Assembly: GCA_019054805.1 (NCBI GenBank)
Contig: JAHQIY010000009.1
Location: 2,418,001 to 2,482,000 of the forward strand
Origin: Brachionus manjavacas
Taxonomy: Eukaryota > Rotifera > Eurotatoria > Ploima > Brachionidae
Direction of reading: 5' to 3'
Length of the DNA stretch: 64,000 nucleotides
The notes beneath the pieces were generated by a model. That model made no database searches and was not told the origin of the DNA. It was given only the letters and a program-made list of their open reading frames with translations. This document shows positions 1-11,040 of this stretch, piece after piece. How positions within the stretch are numbered: the stretch's first letter is position 1; each line of letters begins with the position of its first letter. The translations under genes were made by a program, and so were the position numbers.

Positions 1-968
1 GAATCTCTAAATTATTAAAATTCCTGAAAAAATTATTTTTGAAATTTTTTAAAAAATTTTCGCTTAAATCAAGAAACTGAAGACTATTCACTCCTTTAAA
101 ATTAATCGAACTTAAAAAATTATTTTTTAGGTCTAGCATTTTCAAGCTGTTCAACTGAGTGAAACAATCAGGTTCAATAATTTCGATTTTGTTATCACTT
201 AATCTCAAAAATTCAAGACATTTTAGACTATCGAAAATTTTTTCATTAAGAATTTTGATATTATTATTAGAAAGATCTAATTTCATTAAGTATGGATATT
301 TAGTATCAGTTGTGGGCCGAGATTCTACTAATTCAATTGAAGAGCAACTTAAGTCCATATTTACTACTTGGATATTGTTAAACTCGATTAAATCCTCAAC
401 CAAAATATGAAAATCAATTTTTTTTATTTGAATTGAGTTTAATTTTAAATTTTCATATTTTCTCATTTGTGACCATTCCATTACATCTAAAATCTGGCAA
501 TTTTTAATAAAATACTCTGCTATTAGACATAATTGAAGAATATCCTTTGTTTAAATAAAAATTAAACATATTTTGAATTTTTTTGTACTATAATTACTTT
601 ATTAATCTTTAAAAAAGTATGCCTCTTTGTAAATTTCGCTTTAATTAGAGAACTTAAAAAAAATTTCAAAAAAAAAATTTTTTTTTAAGTTTAAATTACT
701 TTAGAATTTGAATTTGCTCATGATCAAGATAGTTGGGAGTAAAAATTAATTTTTCTCCATGGTCAAAATGGTCGATTAGTATGCAAAAATTTTTGAATAT
801 TTCGGTCTTGATTGAATTAATCAGTAGTCTACGCCGAGCATTTATAAATGTGACATCTTGGTTCAAAGCGTTGCCTAAATGTATTTCGGTCTTGATATCA
901 ATATCATTAATTATTTGATCATAATGTTTTAGGAGTTCGTTTCTTTCCAAATCTTGAAGCTTTTTCAT
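1..968 (-). CDS. Leucine-rich-repeat protein, 5' part (3' end outside window)
   Basis: Three exons join cleanly: 968..700, a 55-nt micro-exon 652..598, and 544..1 (open at the window edge). Introns are 47 and 53 bp, both GT-AG, and the phases (2, then 0) fit only when the micro-exon is included. The start is the ATG at 968 (MKKLQDLERNEL). The first ~165 residues are a helical domain without a family I recognise. From about residue 185 classic LRR units appear: LMKLDLSNNNI, LEFLRLSDNKI, LKMLDLKNNFL, LQFLDLSENFL, spaced about 24 residues. No signal peptide or membrane segment is seen, so a cytosolic protein-binding role is inferred. The C-terminal domain, which would decide function, is outside the window. 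Confidence 0.82.
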
Positions 969-1638
969 TTAAATGGCAAGTAAAATTTCTAAGTTTATTG
1001 TTCTAGTATGAAATTTATCATCAGCTGTTTATTATGATACCAAAAAATTATCTAAGTTTATATAATTTAAATTTATAGCTTACAGATTTATGAATTAATA
1101 ACGCTATTATAAATAGTTAAAAGCATTTTTATGAAAATTATCTAACATTTACGATAAATGCAATGGAATATAATTTGACATATTAGCACTATATTTTTTA
1201 TAGACTTAGATGATAACAATTTCTAAAAAAGTAATGAAAAACACTTCAAAAAGTCAATGTGAAAGTTAATTCGAATATTGTTTTAAATTTTTTATTTAGA
1301 TTTATTCAAATAAATTTTGAAAAAATTCTGTAAATAAATTTTTTAAGTGGCAAAAAAAAATGAAAGTTGGGCTAGACCTCGATTAGGAGATACAGAATAT
1401 ATAATTATTTTATTTATGACAATTTTAAGTCGAAGAAATGTGGCGCCTAAAAGTTTCAAAGAGAAATGACATGAAAATAATCATAATTGTATGAGAATTT
1501 TAAAAACACTAATATTTTTCTAATATTTTTCATTATTTGAATTTCTATCCAAATTGACCCAGCAGCCGTATTTTGGATAAAAAAAGATATTTAATTAAAA
1601 GCTAAGTCTAAATTAAACTAATAACTCGGTATTTTTAA

Positions 1639-1850
1639 CAGAGTTGTTTTAAAGTCACAAGTCTCAAGTTAAGTCCAAGTATTTTTTTTAAAGAACGGCC
1701 ACATGAATTTTTTACCGTTCCAGGCAGTTATTGTGACGGTCTAGTTGACGTCCGGACTTCAATTTAAAAAATTTTAAATAAAAGTCTTTTGCTCGGACTT
1801 TTGAAAAAAATTCCGGACTTGGACTTAACTTAAGACTTGTGAAAAGTAGA
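1639..1850. mobile_element. AAGTC-family small element, copy 1
   Basis: Begins with CAGAGTTGTTTTAAAGTC and runs through AAGTC-rich sequence into an inverted AAGTC-rich end (GGACTTGGACTTAAC near 1815). The middle carries ACCGTTCCAGGCAG, a motif also seen near 7842 and 62772. No coding capacity. The right end lacks the CTCTG terminus seen in copy 2 (8236-8651), so this copy is probably incomplete. The CAGAG start resembles hAT termini, which is inference. Confidence 0.55.
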
Positions 1851-1901
1851 TTGAAAATGAGATTCAACTTTTAAAAAATCATTTCCTTTTGGTACTTTTT
1901 G

Positions 1902-1948
1902 TACTTCATGGTAATTTTAATCATTATGATTAAAATTACCATGAAGTA
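1902..1948. repeat. Perfect 22-bp inverted repeat, 3-nt loop
   Basis: Arms 1902-1923 and 1927-1948 are exact reverse complements around a TTA loop. No T-tract or gene end makes it a terminator; it may be a foldback remnant or cruciform-prone site. Confidence 0.8.
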
Positions 1949-2455
1949 TACCAGTTAAAAATTAAAAAGGTTTAGGGATTCGGGAATGTTAGAGGTAAGA
2001 AAAATATTATTTGAATTTAAAATTGATATTTGAAATATTGATTAATAAAAACTTTTTCTTAATACCATTTAGTCAAAAAAGTACAAAAAGAAAAGTAAGG
2101 ATTTTAACTTTCTAATTTTCTCATTGTATTTACCTTGATCACTCCAAAACCAAAGTTTAAAGCTCAAAGCAAAAGTTATCGCACATTTTTCTACAAAAAG
2201 CCCTCTGCATTTTAAAAGATCAATAAATATTTGTAAATAAAAATTGAAAGATAATAAAATCCTTTGATATTAAAGAAAAATTTTTAGATAAAAAGAAAAA
2301 CATTTTCGGGAAAACTAATTTATTTTTTAGAAGAAAATTCAAGATTAAAAACAAGAAGCCAATTAATTTTGGGAAAATATTAGATGATTTGTATTTATTA
2401 AAACATTATTTAATTTTTTTAAATTAATAAATTTATTATTTAATAAATTAAATAG

Positions 2456-4365
2456 TTATTTCTGAAAATTTTTTAACTTTAAAATATTATCAATAATGAG
2501 ACTGACAAAGATTTTAGTTGATCCTTGTGTATTCGAGCTTGATCGAAAGCATGAAAATCGTTGCTGAATCTTCGTGACAAGATTACATTTAAAATCATGA
2601 AAAACGTGAACAAGACCAGGTTCAACTGCACGAAAAATTGTCAATTTGGAACGCTTAAAACGAGAATACAAATCAAAATCTTCACCTCCCCAACCTTTAA
2701 ATTTTGTGTTAAATTTTCCAATTCTATCAAAATCACTTTTATATACTGAAACCATTCCAAAACCAAAATGTCTCCAGTATCCCAGATCAGAATTGATTTG
2801 GAAAGTGGTTTGGTTTGACATGTTGAGAATAAACTTGGGGTTGTATTGACTAAAAACAATTGGGAAAAAGACTTGTCTGCCTTTGATTGTGTTCAGACGT
2901 ATTCTTGAGAGAAGATCTCGAGTGAACACCATGTCTAAATCAATGAAAAAAAGCAAAGAATTTGGTGAATATTTTGAAGCTCCAGTATTTCCGGCTAATG
3001 CACGAGAAAATGTTGTATTCACAATAATCATCTCAATAACGTTGACTGGAATAGTTTCGTTGTATTTTTCTCTTAATTCTTTTAAGAATATTATATTTTT
3101 CAAATTTTCTTTGCTTACAAAAGAACTATTTGGTTGAAAAAGAACGACAGTCAGTGTTGTACTTTCATTTTGTTTGAGACAATTTTGTTCATAAAAACCC
3201 AGAAAACGTTTAAATGCTGAATGGCGTTCGTAAACTGGCAGAATAAAATTGATTGTTTTATCCAAAGTATTTTCACTTGATTCGCGCATTAGTATTGAAC
3301 CAGATCTTGCTTTTACCAAAACATTATTTTCCCTTTCATTACTTTCCTCATCTTGACAGCTTGATTTAGATCTAATGATCAAATCAAAGCCTGCTGGTAC
3401 TGTGTCTCGGATGTGTCCTGTTTTGGGCTCTAAAGAACTAGCGGTACAATTTAATTCTTTTGAAAATTGTACATTTTTTATTTTATCAACTATCCATGAT
3501 CTTAATTTGGGATCAATTTTTGATAAATCCTTTTCTTCTATTCCATAGAATTTGTTTTCAACAAAGGATTCAAAATGGCTGCTTGATTTTATATTAACTT
3601 CTGAAGAAAAATAACTTTTGATCATCTGATTAAATTGTTTTATTTTTGCCAATGCTTTTTTGTTGAATATTGAATATTTTTCTTTATCTTGTAAAGGATT
3701 AATGGCCACATTGTTCTCTAATTCACTCAAAGAATTTTTATTTTGATTATATCTAAATAAATGTTTAATCTAAATAATTAAAATTTATCAGAGTAATTAA
3801 TTTTAGGATTTTTTTTTTTTTAAATTTACTCTTTTTGTCAATTCACAATCAACACCATCAATCATGGCCAGACATTGATTCAAATTGATGCATTTGTCAA
3901 AAACAAGACCAACATTTTTGAGCAATTCTCTTGAAAAAATCATATCCTTACTTTGGAAGCATGCTGTCTTTTTTTCTTCATTCACATTACTTGGTGCTAT
4001 CAAATTATTTTCCAAAGGATTCAAAGTTTTGAGGAGTTTAAGCAGATTTTGGGTGTTAATGAAAGTTTGGTCATCAAAAATCAGAAACCAATCGTACTCA
4101 TTCAAAAAATTATCATGAACGAATTTAAAGATTGACTTTGTTTGATCAAGATTATCCGTAAATTTGATTACTTTGCCTTCAATTTCTTTTCCCCATGTCT
4201 GGATGCTGGATAAGCTGGAATTATTAACGTCTAATATACCAACCATAATTTGACCAGTTAATTGTTTACTTAAATTTCCATTTAAACTTGTTGAATATGA
4301 TGTTAACTTTAGATTTTTTTTGGAAATGTAAAATCCTATTAAGAAGACTATAATATTTATTGGAC
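2456..4365 (-). CDS. Chondroitin sulfate synthase-like glycosyltransferase, copy A
   Basis: Two exons are visible: ~4365..3830 and 3769..2456, joined across a 60-bp phase-0 GT-AG intron. The first starts with a hydrophobic signal-anchor (IIVFLIGFYI), then a GT31-type half with WFLIFDDQTF. The second holds the CHGN (GT7-type) half: NFILPVYERHSAFKRF, the metal-binding DxD in FFIDLDMVFT, FSQYNPK, GYWRHFGFGM and GWGGEDFDLY, about 437 residues. This order matches the bifunctional chondroitin synthases, Golgi type II enzymes that alternate GlcA and GalNAc. The start codon is not in this exon; a short 5' exon upstream of 4365 is likely. It is near-identical to 11601-13488 except in one internal block and the tail, and divergent to the gene at 5028. 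Confidence 0.85.
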
Positions 4366-5027
4366 CTTTGATTCTTTAAAATTTGTTTTATTTTCATTTT
4401 AGTAAAAATATAAAATACTTTGAAATCATCATTTTATTTTGATATATTATTTCTCTGAAGATATTGTTCTGTATTTTTTTCAAGAACTTAAACAAACAGA
4501 ATTTAGTTTTTAATCAAATAGTTTTTTTTCAACGTGCAAATAAAAATAATCAGTTTAGTTTGATGCTTAATTGAGGCCAGACTTTAATAATCAAGTAACA
4601 AGCTTCCAATTAGTCTCAAATGTAAAATATTAGTCTACTATCACTTTTATTATTCCTGATAGTTATAAAATTATTTTTTAAGTATTTGTGGATTTTTTTA
4701 TTAGGGTTTAGATATAATTTTATATTTTTATTAAATTTTATAAATTATTTTTTTTGTCATAATTTTTTAAAAATCTTCTTGAGCAAAATTTTGGTCTTTT
4801 TGAAGCTTTTTTGAATGTTTTCAATTAAATTTAATTTATTCATTTTGTGTTTTAAGGAATTTTTGGTTTTCAGCAAAAAATTAAATATACTAAAGAACGA
4901 AATTATTTTAGGGTTTCATTTGTATCTATTGAAAAATAATTTATTTTTCTTTTAAAAAAAAAACTTAAGACCGAAAAGACATAATTTAGATAATATAACT
5001 TTTTTTCGACAGAGTATTGTGAATCGA
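4366..5027. other. Divergent intergenic region between two chondroitin-synthase genes
   Basis: About 650 bp of AT-rich sequence between the 5' ends of two oppositely transcribed relatives. It must hold both promoters and probably the missing 5' exon of the minus-strand gene. I see no motif that I can name with confidence. Confidence 0.4.
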
Positions 5028-7152
5028 ATGAAATCAAACATCTTTTCAAGATTCAGATTTCATTATTTTTTATTCGGATTGTTTTGTGGATTAATTTTTG
5101 ATTTAATTTGTAACAATCATAATGAGAAAATTAGACCCGAAAATACCAAGTTATGTTTTATAATTTTTTCAAAAAATGAAAATTTTACCTCTTCATTATT
5201 AGCAAACTTTAAGTCAAAAACTTTTGAGAAAATACAGATTTTAAACAAAAAAGATCTAAATACTCTAAATTTCAATACATTGTATAAATGTGAATGGTAT
5301 TTTTTCACAACTGATGAAATTTATCTAAATCAAAAGAAGGTAAACAATTTTTTGTTTAAAATTTTCTTAAATTTTTCTCAAAGATAAAGAAATTTGTTGA
5401 ATATCTTAGCGAATATCAGAATGACTCATTTGTGTGTGGTCATGAAAGTGGTTTCTTGGTCTCCAGAGTAAATTTATGAGAATTATTAAAAAAAAATTCC
5501 ATTATTCTTCAAAATTTAGATTAATTTTTTGAAATCAAAAATAAAAAATAATAAATGCTTCACAAATCAGCCTGATGGTTCAAAAAGAGTTCTTAATTTT
5601 AAACAATGTATTCAAAATCATCCATGCCCAACTAAAATAGACAAGGTAAATTTTTTCAAATGTAAAATTTTAGTTATTTTTTTTTAGTTTTTTATAAACG
5701 CCGAAGCGCTTAACTATTCAGGATCAGACATTAATGCAAATATTTTATCAGTCGGGAACATACAATCTTACAAATTACTAACAAAAATAGAAAATTATTT
5801 TGAAATTTTGGAAATTAAGGCTGAAATAAAAAAATACGAAGAAGTAATTAATGAATCTCCTCAAGATTCTGAGCACTGGCCACTGGGCCTAAACGCACCC
5901 CTTAAAAACCTCAACCCTCAATCTTACTATAGATGGAAATATTTTGATGAAAATTTTTTGTATGATTACCTGAATACAAAACAAACACTCGATGGTAATT
6001 AAGTCAAAAAAAAATTTATTTATTTTTTCAAAATAAATTTAAGAAAATTTTAGAGAAAATATCAAAAAAATCAAGCAGCACATTACTGATGCTATGAATA
6101 ATAAAGAATCAGCTGAGTTCAATTTGAGACGGATGATTAATGGATACATATTAAATGATCCATGGTTTGGTACCTATTATGTGTTAGACGCGGTTATCGA
6201 GAACGTGAAGACTAAAAAAAATTCTATCAGACGCTTTCATTTGATGCGTCCTCTGACAGAAATGAGTGTGGAACTTCTTGAAAAAAGTCCTTCAAAAAAA
6301 ATAAATATTTTAGTTCCATTTGGTAAATTTGGTACCGGGATGAAAATTTTTTTTGAAAATTTAGAAAATAATATTCTCAAAAAGAATCTAAGCTCATCTA
6401 TAGAATCCTTTTGGATGGTTTATATAACTGATTCAGATCAAAACACATTCCTGTTGTCTAAAATAATTCAAGGCCTCAACAATATTTATCAACTGAATAT
6501 TCAAATAAAGAAAATAATAGTTAAGAGTCCTTTTATTGAAAGTGTTTATTTTCAGCAGTTGGTGGCATTGGAAAATCTACTTTCTAGCTATGCGGAGAGT
6601 AGTCTGGTCTTAATTGTACCATTGAATGCTGTTCTTCAAGAAAATTTTTTCACCAAAGCATTCGAGAATACTTTACCAAACTCAAGAGTGTTTTTTCCCA
6701 TTTCGTTTGATTTGTTCAATTCAGTGATAAGATCAAAAATAAAAAATAAGCAATTAAGCTCCAATGGATATTTTAATCAATACTCATTTGAAATTACTTC
6801 TTTTTTTGTGTCTGACTATTTAAAAGTTAGAAATGTGGTCAATGATGTGGTCAATGAAAGAAAAATGCTGTTCGAATTATTTAATTCTTATTCCAATTTA
6901 TTTGTATTTCGGTCAATAGAGAAAAATATGGTTAAGCAATCGCCCGACTTTTTTAATTGTGACAAAGGAAATTTTACCAAATATGAGCAAGAAAATTGTT
7001 TGTGGCAAAAGGGCTTAAGCTATGGTGAAAAGAAAGAGCTTTCGCATTTTCTAATTGAATATAATGAAAAACTGTTTTCTAAAATTAACAATGATGTGCA
7101 TTTTTGCTCAAACTTTATAAAATTAAAAAAATTATTTTTTTTTTTATTTTGA
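5028..7152 (+). CDS. Chondroitin synthase/polymerizing-factor-like protein lacking DxD
   Basis: Five exons: 5028..5339, 5384..5467, 5520..5645, 5688..5994, 6056..7152, all GT-AG with introns of 42-61 bp and matching phases, giving 641 residues. The N-terminus is a signal-anchor (residues ~10-28). A degenerate GT31 half carries WYFFTTDEIYL. The linker (INGYILNDPWFGTYYVLDAV, then KKINILVPFGKFG) aligns with the chondroitin synthase linker as I remember it. In the CHGN half the place of the DxD reads LVLIVPLNAVL, with no acidic pair, and the GWGGED motif is gone. Loss of catalytic residues while keeping the fold is the known pattern of chondroitin polymerizing factor, a non-catalytic partner of the synthase; that role here is inferred. 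All exons are open, so it is not an obvious pseudogene. Confidence 0.8.
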
Positions 7153-7532
7153 AAATATTTTAAATATTTCTAAGAAATTTTTATTTTAAGTAAAATGCTT
7201 TGAAATCAAAAAAATTAAAAAATTATTTAAAAAAAAAGAATGATATGCTTTTAAAATCAATAGCAAATTAATCAATTTCATTAAATTATGAATTGCTTTT
7301 AAAATTATTATCAAATATTTCGAATATTTTGTTTTTAAAAAAAATTAAAATGAGAAGAATTTAATGGTTATATTTTATTTTATGATATATATGTTTTTAA
7401 GTGGATTTTTTCTAATCAAAAATGGATTAAAAAATTAAAGTTGTTAAAAAAGTTTAAATAGATAATTTTTTATTTCTTAAGGCATTTAATCATATCCTAT
7501 CCTATGATATATAATATAATTTATATTGTATA
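7153..7532. other. Intergenic, AT-rich, nothing recognised
   Basis: Downstream flank of the plus-strand glycosyltransferase; only A/T runs are seen. Confidence 0.5.
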
Positions 7533-8047
7533 TTAGAGTTGGTGTCCGTGAAAGCGGACAGTAAACGGGCCAAAATTTTACTAAACCGTGAACGTGACCG
7601 TATTAACCGTTCCAATTTTTGCGGGCGGACATTGGCCCGCTAACCGCGCTAATTTTTGTCCCGTTTAGCAGACGTTTAATTTTAAACGGGCGGACCAAGT
7701 TCGAAATTTGATGGGCGGGTTTGTAATTTAATAAAAATACTTTTCTTAAATAATAAATTAAAAATAAATTTTTAAATCTTTTTAAAAAACGGACTTGATA
7801 ATTATTTTATATTATAAGTCAAATTTATTATTTGAATTTTTGCCGTTCCAGGTAGTTCTATAGCGTCCTGGTTAAAGTCAAAGTCACTAGAATTAAGGTT
7901 TTTAGAATAATATTTAAAAATTTATTTTATTTAAATTTAAACGGTTACTAAACAGGCCAAAAAGTAGCCCGCCAAAATAAACGGGCCAACGACCGCGAGT
8001 AACCGCCCGTCTACTGGACAGGTTAGCTCTGTCCGCATCCAACTAAA
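7533..8047. mobile_element. GC-rich small element with TTAGAGTTGG-type ends, copy 1
   Basis: A ~510-bp island of much higher G+C. The left end reads TTAGAGTTGGTGTCCG and the right end, reverse-complemented, TTTAGTTGGATGCGG. The interior is filled with variants of AACGGGC, GGCCCG and CCGCC in both orientations. There is no coding capacity. A second, truncated copy is at 47236-47395. Short inverted ends plus subterminal motif arrays suggest a non-autonomous hAT-like element; the superfamily is inferred. Confidence 0.65.
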
Positions 8048-8235
8048 TATAGTTAAAATGGAGAAAAATTTTGATGCAATAATAAAACAAAAAAATTTAA
8101 TTTCATCTGTCAAAGGACTAAAACTAAGCATGGAGTCAAAAGTAATTCCCAAGAATTTTATTTTAGTTTCTTAAGATTTTTTTCATAAATTTTTAGAACA
8201 AGATTAAGTTTTTTTTTTAAATTTTTGAAAAAAAT

Positions 8236-8651
8236 CAGAGTAGTTTAAAAGTCTTAGGTCAAGTCCAAGTACAAGACTTTTATTTTTTTATAAAAAAAAT
8301 AATAAATTGTCCTAATCTTGATGACTCGAAGTTCCACGATCAAATAAAATAAATTAACCTTTTTTTCCATGTAGAGTAATTATTCTAGGAACGGAAGATC
8401 CCCAAAATTTGCGCCCAATTCTCAATTACTGTTAAAGCATTTTTTATTTCTTAATATGATCGTGAGCATTTATATTCAATGAATGTGAAGACTTCAAGAA
8501 AATTTCAAGGAAATTCTGAAATATGACAACCCATTAGTATTTGAATTTTTTGATATAAAGCCTGATCTAGCAAATTTTAAAAAAAAAATTTAAGTCCTTA
8601 GACTTTTTTGTAATGACTTGGACTTTAATTTGGGACTTTTAAACAACTCTG
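8236..8651. mobile_element. AAGTC-family small element, copy 2 (both ends present)
   Basis: Left end CAGAGTAGTTTAAAAGTC, right end GACTTTTAAACAACTCTG: an imperfect terminal inverted repeat of 18 bp with AAGTC-rich flanking sequence inside both ends; 416 bp, non-coding. Flanks AAAAAAAT and GAAAAGAT agree at 6 of 8 positions, which could be a decayed 8-bp target duplication as expected for hAT elements (inference). Confidence 0.65.
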
Positions 8652-8707
8652 GAAAAGATCATATAGCATGAAAAGCTCCTTCAGATTTAAAAAATTAAAA
8701 TCAAGAA

Positions 8708-8893
8708 TTAATTTAAGGTCTCATGATGTAAAATGTTGGAGGGGGTGTCGTTATTTAGATTTAGAATAGACAGATCTTCTGAATTTTGGATTACCTGTAT
8801 TCTTTTAATACGAATTTCTGAGAATGAGTTAAGACATGAGAAAGTATGAGCAAAATGGATCCAACAGAAATTTTCCTGAAGTTTTATAATCAA
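8708..8893 (-). mobile_element. LINE fragment, C-terminal coding remnant
   Basis: Reads HTFSCLNSFSE, IQVIQNSEDL and NDTPSNILHHE. These match the C-terminal part of the LINE at 55880-57425 (FSCLNSFSEN, LQAIQNSAVR, YDTPSNIVHHE), so it is a short piece of the same or a sister family. Truncated at both ends. Confidence 0.75.
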
Positions 8894-8924
8894 GACCCCA
8901 TTTTTTATTCGAAAAAATCTTTAA

Positions 8925-9220
8925 TAGTAGTAGTAGTAGTAAAAAAACCGCGGCATGAAATTGATCATGCGGAGCGCGTCAACAGTAGATGACGTCCTGT
9001 TGCGGTGGCGAGATGCTTGTCGAGGTTGTTCTTGAATGAGTTGACTGTAGTTGAGTAAATGACTTCGTCTGGTAGGTCTTTTCAAAGGTTAGCAGTTCTA
9101 TTGTTGAAAAAATTGTGCCTTGGATTACAACATCTTGCTATTTCACGCCTGAAAAGTCCTCTCTGACCCCCTCGAGGCTCCGAGCGAAGCGGTTTTGCGT
9201 ATAGTTTATGTGCACAAAAT
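8925..9220 (-). mobile_element. LINE 3' end with CTA-type repeat tail
   Basis: Minus-strand translation gives RGLFRREIARCCNPRHNFF, then NRTANL and LPDEVIYSTTVNSFKNNLD, the usual C-terminal end of Jockey/CR1-group LINEs, with one in-frame stop. It is followed by a short 3' region and a (CTA)n run (TAG on plus, 8925-8940). 5'-truncated and decayed. Confidence 0.7.
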
Positions 9221-9299
9221 TTGATTCAAGCTTAAATTTTTATATTATATTTCCACGGATATGCCTTACTGTTAGTGTAGTTAACTGCATCGATCTTCG

Positions 9300-10320
9300 A
9301 AGTTTAGGCTTTTGAGCTCATGTTTGGTTTTCGTGGCTATTTCTAACAGCATTTTTTGATAAGCTGTTCCATAATTTTACACAGCTATTTGTTAAGAAAT
9401 TATATCTTAGAGAGCCTCTGCGATTTATTTCTCGCATCAATCAATTGTCATGTGGTCTTCTTAGGCTTTTTACACTACATGCGAAATTGATGCCATTTGT
9501 TAGCGATAATTTTTCAAAATCTTTTAAAATTTTGTATATTTGAATTAAATCTCCCCTTAAACGACGATTTTCAAGTTTCATAAGATTTAAGTATTTTAGT
9601 CTGTCTTCATAAGATTCGGTTCTAGTATAATCAATCAGTTTTGTCGCTCTTCTTTGCACTTTTTCAAGAATAATAATGTCTTTTTTAAATACGGATTCCA
9701 GATTCCTACTGCATACTCCAGATGGGGTCTCACAAGTGATGTAAAGAGAAGTCTTAATGATTCTCGGCTAAGGTTTTTGAAAGAATTTCTTATTTAACCC
9801 AGTATTCGGTCATCTTTCATAGCTGCTACAGTACATTGTTAATTTCTTTTCGAATCATTTGTAATAAAAACACCCAAATCCTATTCTTGTGTTATCTCCT
9901 CTATTAAATGAGATTTATTTTGATTTGATAATATGTATTTGGCTATTTCTTTTCTCTTCCCTAAATACGTTGCTTTACATTTGTTCAGGTTTAGATTTGT
10001 TGACCAGTTTTCTGTCCATTCCATTAGGAGATCGAGGTCTTTCTGAACTTCTAAAGATCCTACGTTCGAGAATTCGGAAAAACCAATTAATTTTAAGTCA
10101 TCAGCATATCCAAGACAGAAACTGTTGAAGCTCTCAAAAAGATCATTGATATAAATTTATGTCATTTACGATTACTTTGAATTTTCTTATGTCAAGAAAA
10201 AACTCAATCCATTAAAGAGATAGTGAGAAGGTTCATTTTTATAAGCTCGTATATTAGTTCGTCATGATACATTAGATTCTGTCAAAAGCCTTCGAAATGG
10301 CCACAACCTATTTGGAAGTT
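9300..10320 (-). mobile_element. Degenerate LINE (reverse transcriptase and C-terminal region)
   Basis: In broken frames on the minus strand one reads AISKAFDRI (RT motif A region, near 10280), LKLIGFSEFSN, MEWTENWSTNLNLNKCKA, and the C-terminal [21 protein letters not shown] with [10 protein letters not shown] (9441-9659). These are standard parts of a CR1/Jockey-like ORF2. Frameshifts and stops show it is dead. Confidence 0.75.
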
Positions 10321-10771
10321 TTGGTTTTTAATTTAATTCTTTGGCCTTTGCATTTAAGTTTACTTTTATTAAAATCAATGAACAATTATTTGATTTTAAT
10401 ATATCAACACCAAGATTGACATAAGTTTTTGGTAATAATGCAGTCACCAATGGTTGTTTTTGAGCCATGATACAAATACACATAAAATGTATTATAGGAA
10501 ATGCATATTTGCTAGACTCAAAGTCATTAAGTCAAGTCTGGATGCTACTTTAAATTGTAGATAAAGACAATTTATTCACTTAAAAAATGACTTGTTTTAT
10601 ATTATATTATGTCTCCAAAAAGTAAAATAAAATACTAATGGTTAAAAATCAAAATCATTTAACAATAACGTTGACTTCGAAACCCTTTTAAGAAACAATC
10701 ATCATAGAAATGTGTCTATGAATGGTAGACAAAAGTTACGTTGCTGAGAACGTTTGCTTGCACCTTTACAC
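10321..10771. other. Intergenic, nothing recognised
   Basis: AT-rich sequence without open coding or clear repeats. Confidence 0.4.
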
Positions 10772-11040
10772 AATATGGTTGTATCTTATCGCTCTTGTAC
10801 GTCTTTTAAATGTCATACTGTTGTAGGTGAATCATGTCCATTTATGTACAAAATACAAATTTGTGAAAGCAAAAATGTAATCATGTTTACGAAACTGTCA
10901 ATCGCCACTTAGACCGAGACATTAATCTAGTTGACAAACCGAATGATTTACATTCAATAATAAAAGAAGAAATTGAAAGATGCTTTAGTCAACGAACACG
11001 TAAACCAATGGATATTTGTATTACACTAACGTCGGTATAA
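10772..11040 (+). pseudogene. FLYWCH/MULE-like transposase N-terminal relic
   Basis: Two overlapping frames give a zinc-finger-like stretch: SYRSCTSFKCHTVV, ESCPFMYKIQI, then after a frameshift near 10890 HVYETVNRHLDRDINLV and IKEEIERCFSQRTRKP. The C-x-C spacing followed by a helical segment ending in RTRKP is what I associate with the N-terminal region of MULE-type proteins. Broken by at least one frameshift. The family call is tentative. Confidence 0.4.

Larger units (their letters stand above)
969..2455. other. Intergenic spacer, AT-rich, with small repeats
   Basis: No coding potential is seen on either strand. It holds an AAGTC-family element (1639-1850) and a perfect hairpin (1902-1948), listed separately; the rest is AT-rich sequence lying downstream of a minus-strand gene and upstream of the LRR gene. 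Confidence 0.6.

Noticed and set aside
159..410. Plus-strand open frame at the left edge
   Set aside because: It starts at GTG and lies opposite the LRR exon, whose repeat motifs are unmistakable.
1902..1948. Transcription terminator
   Set aside because: Hairpin only; eukaryotic Pol II context and no adjacent gene end.
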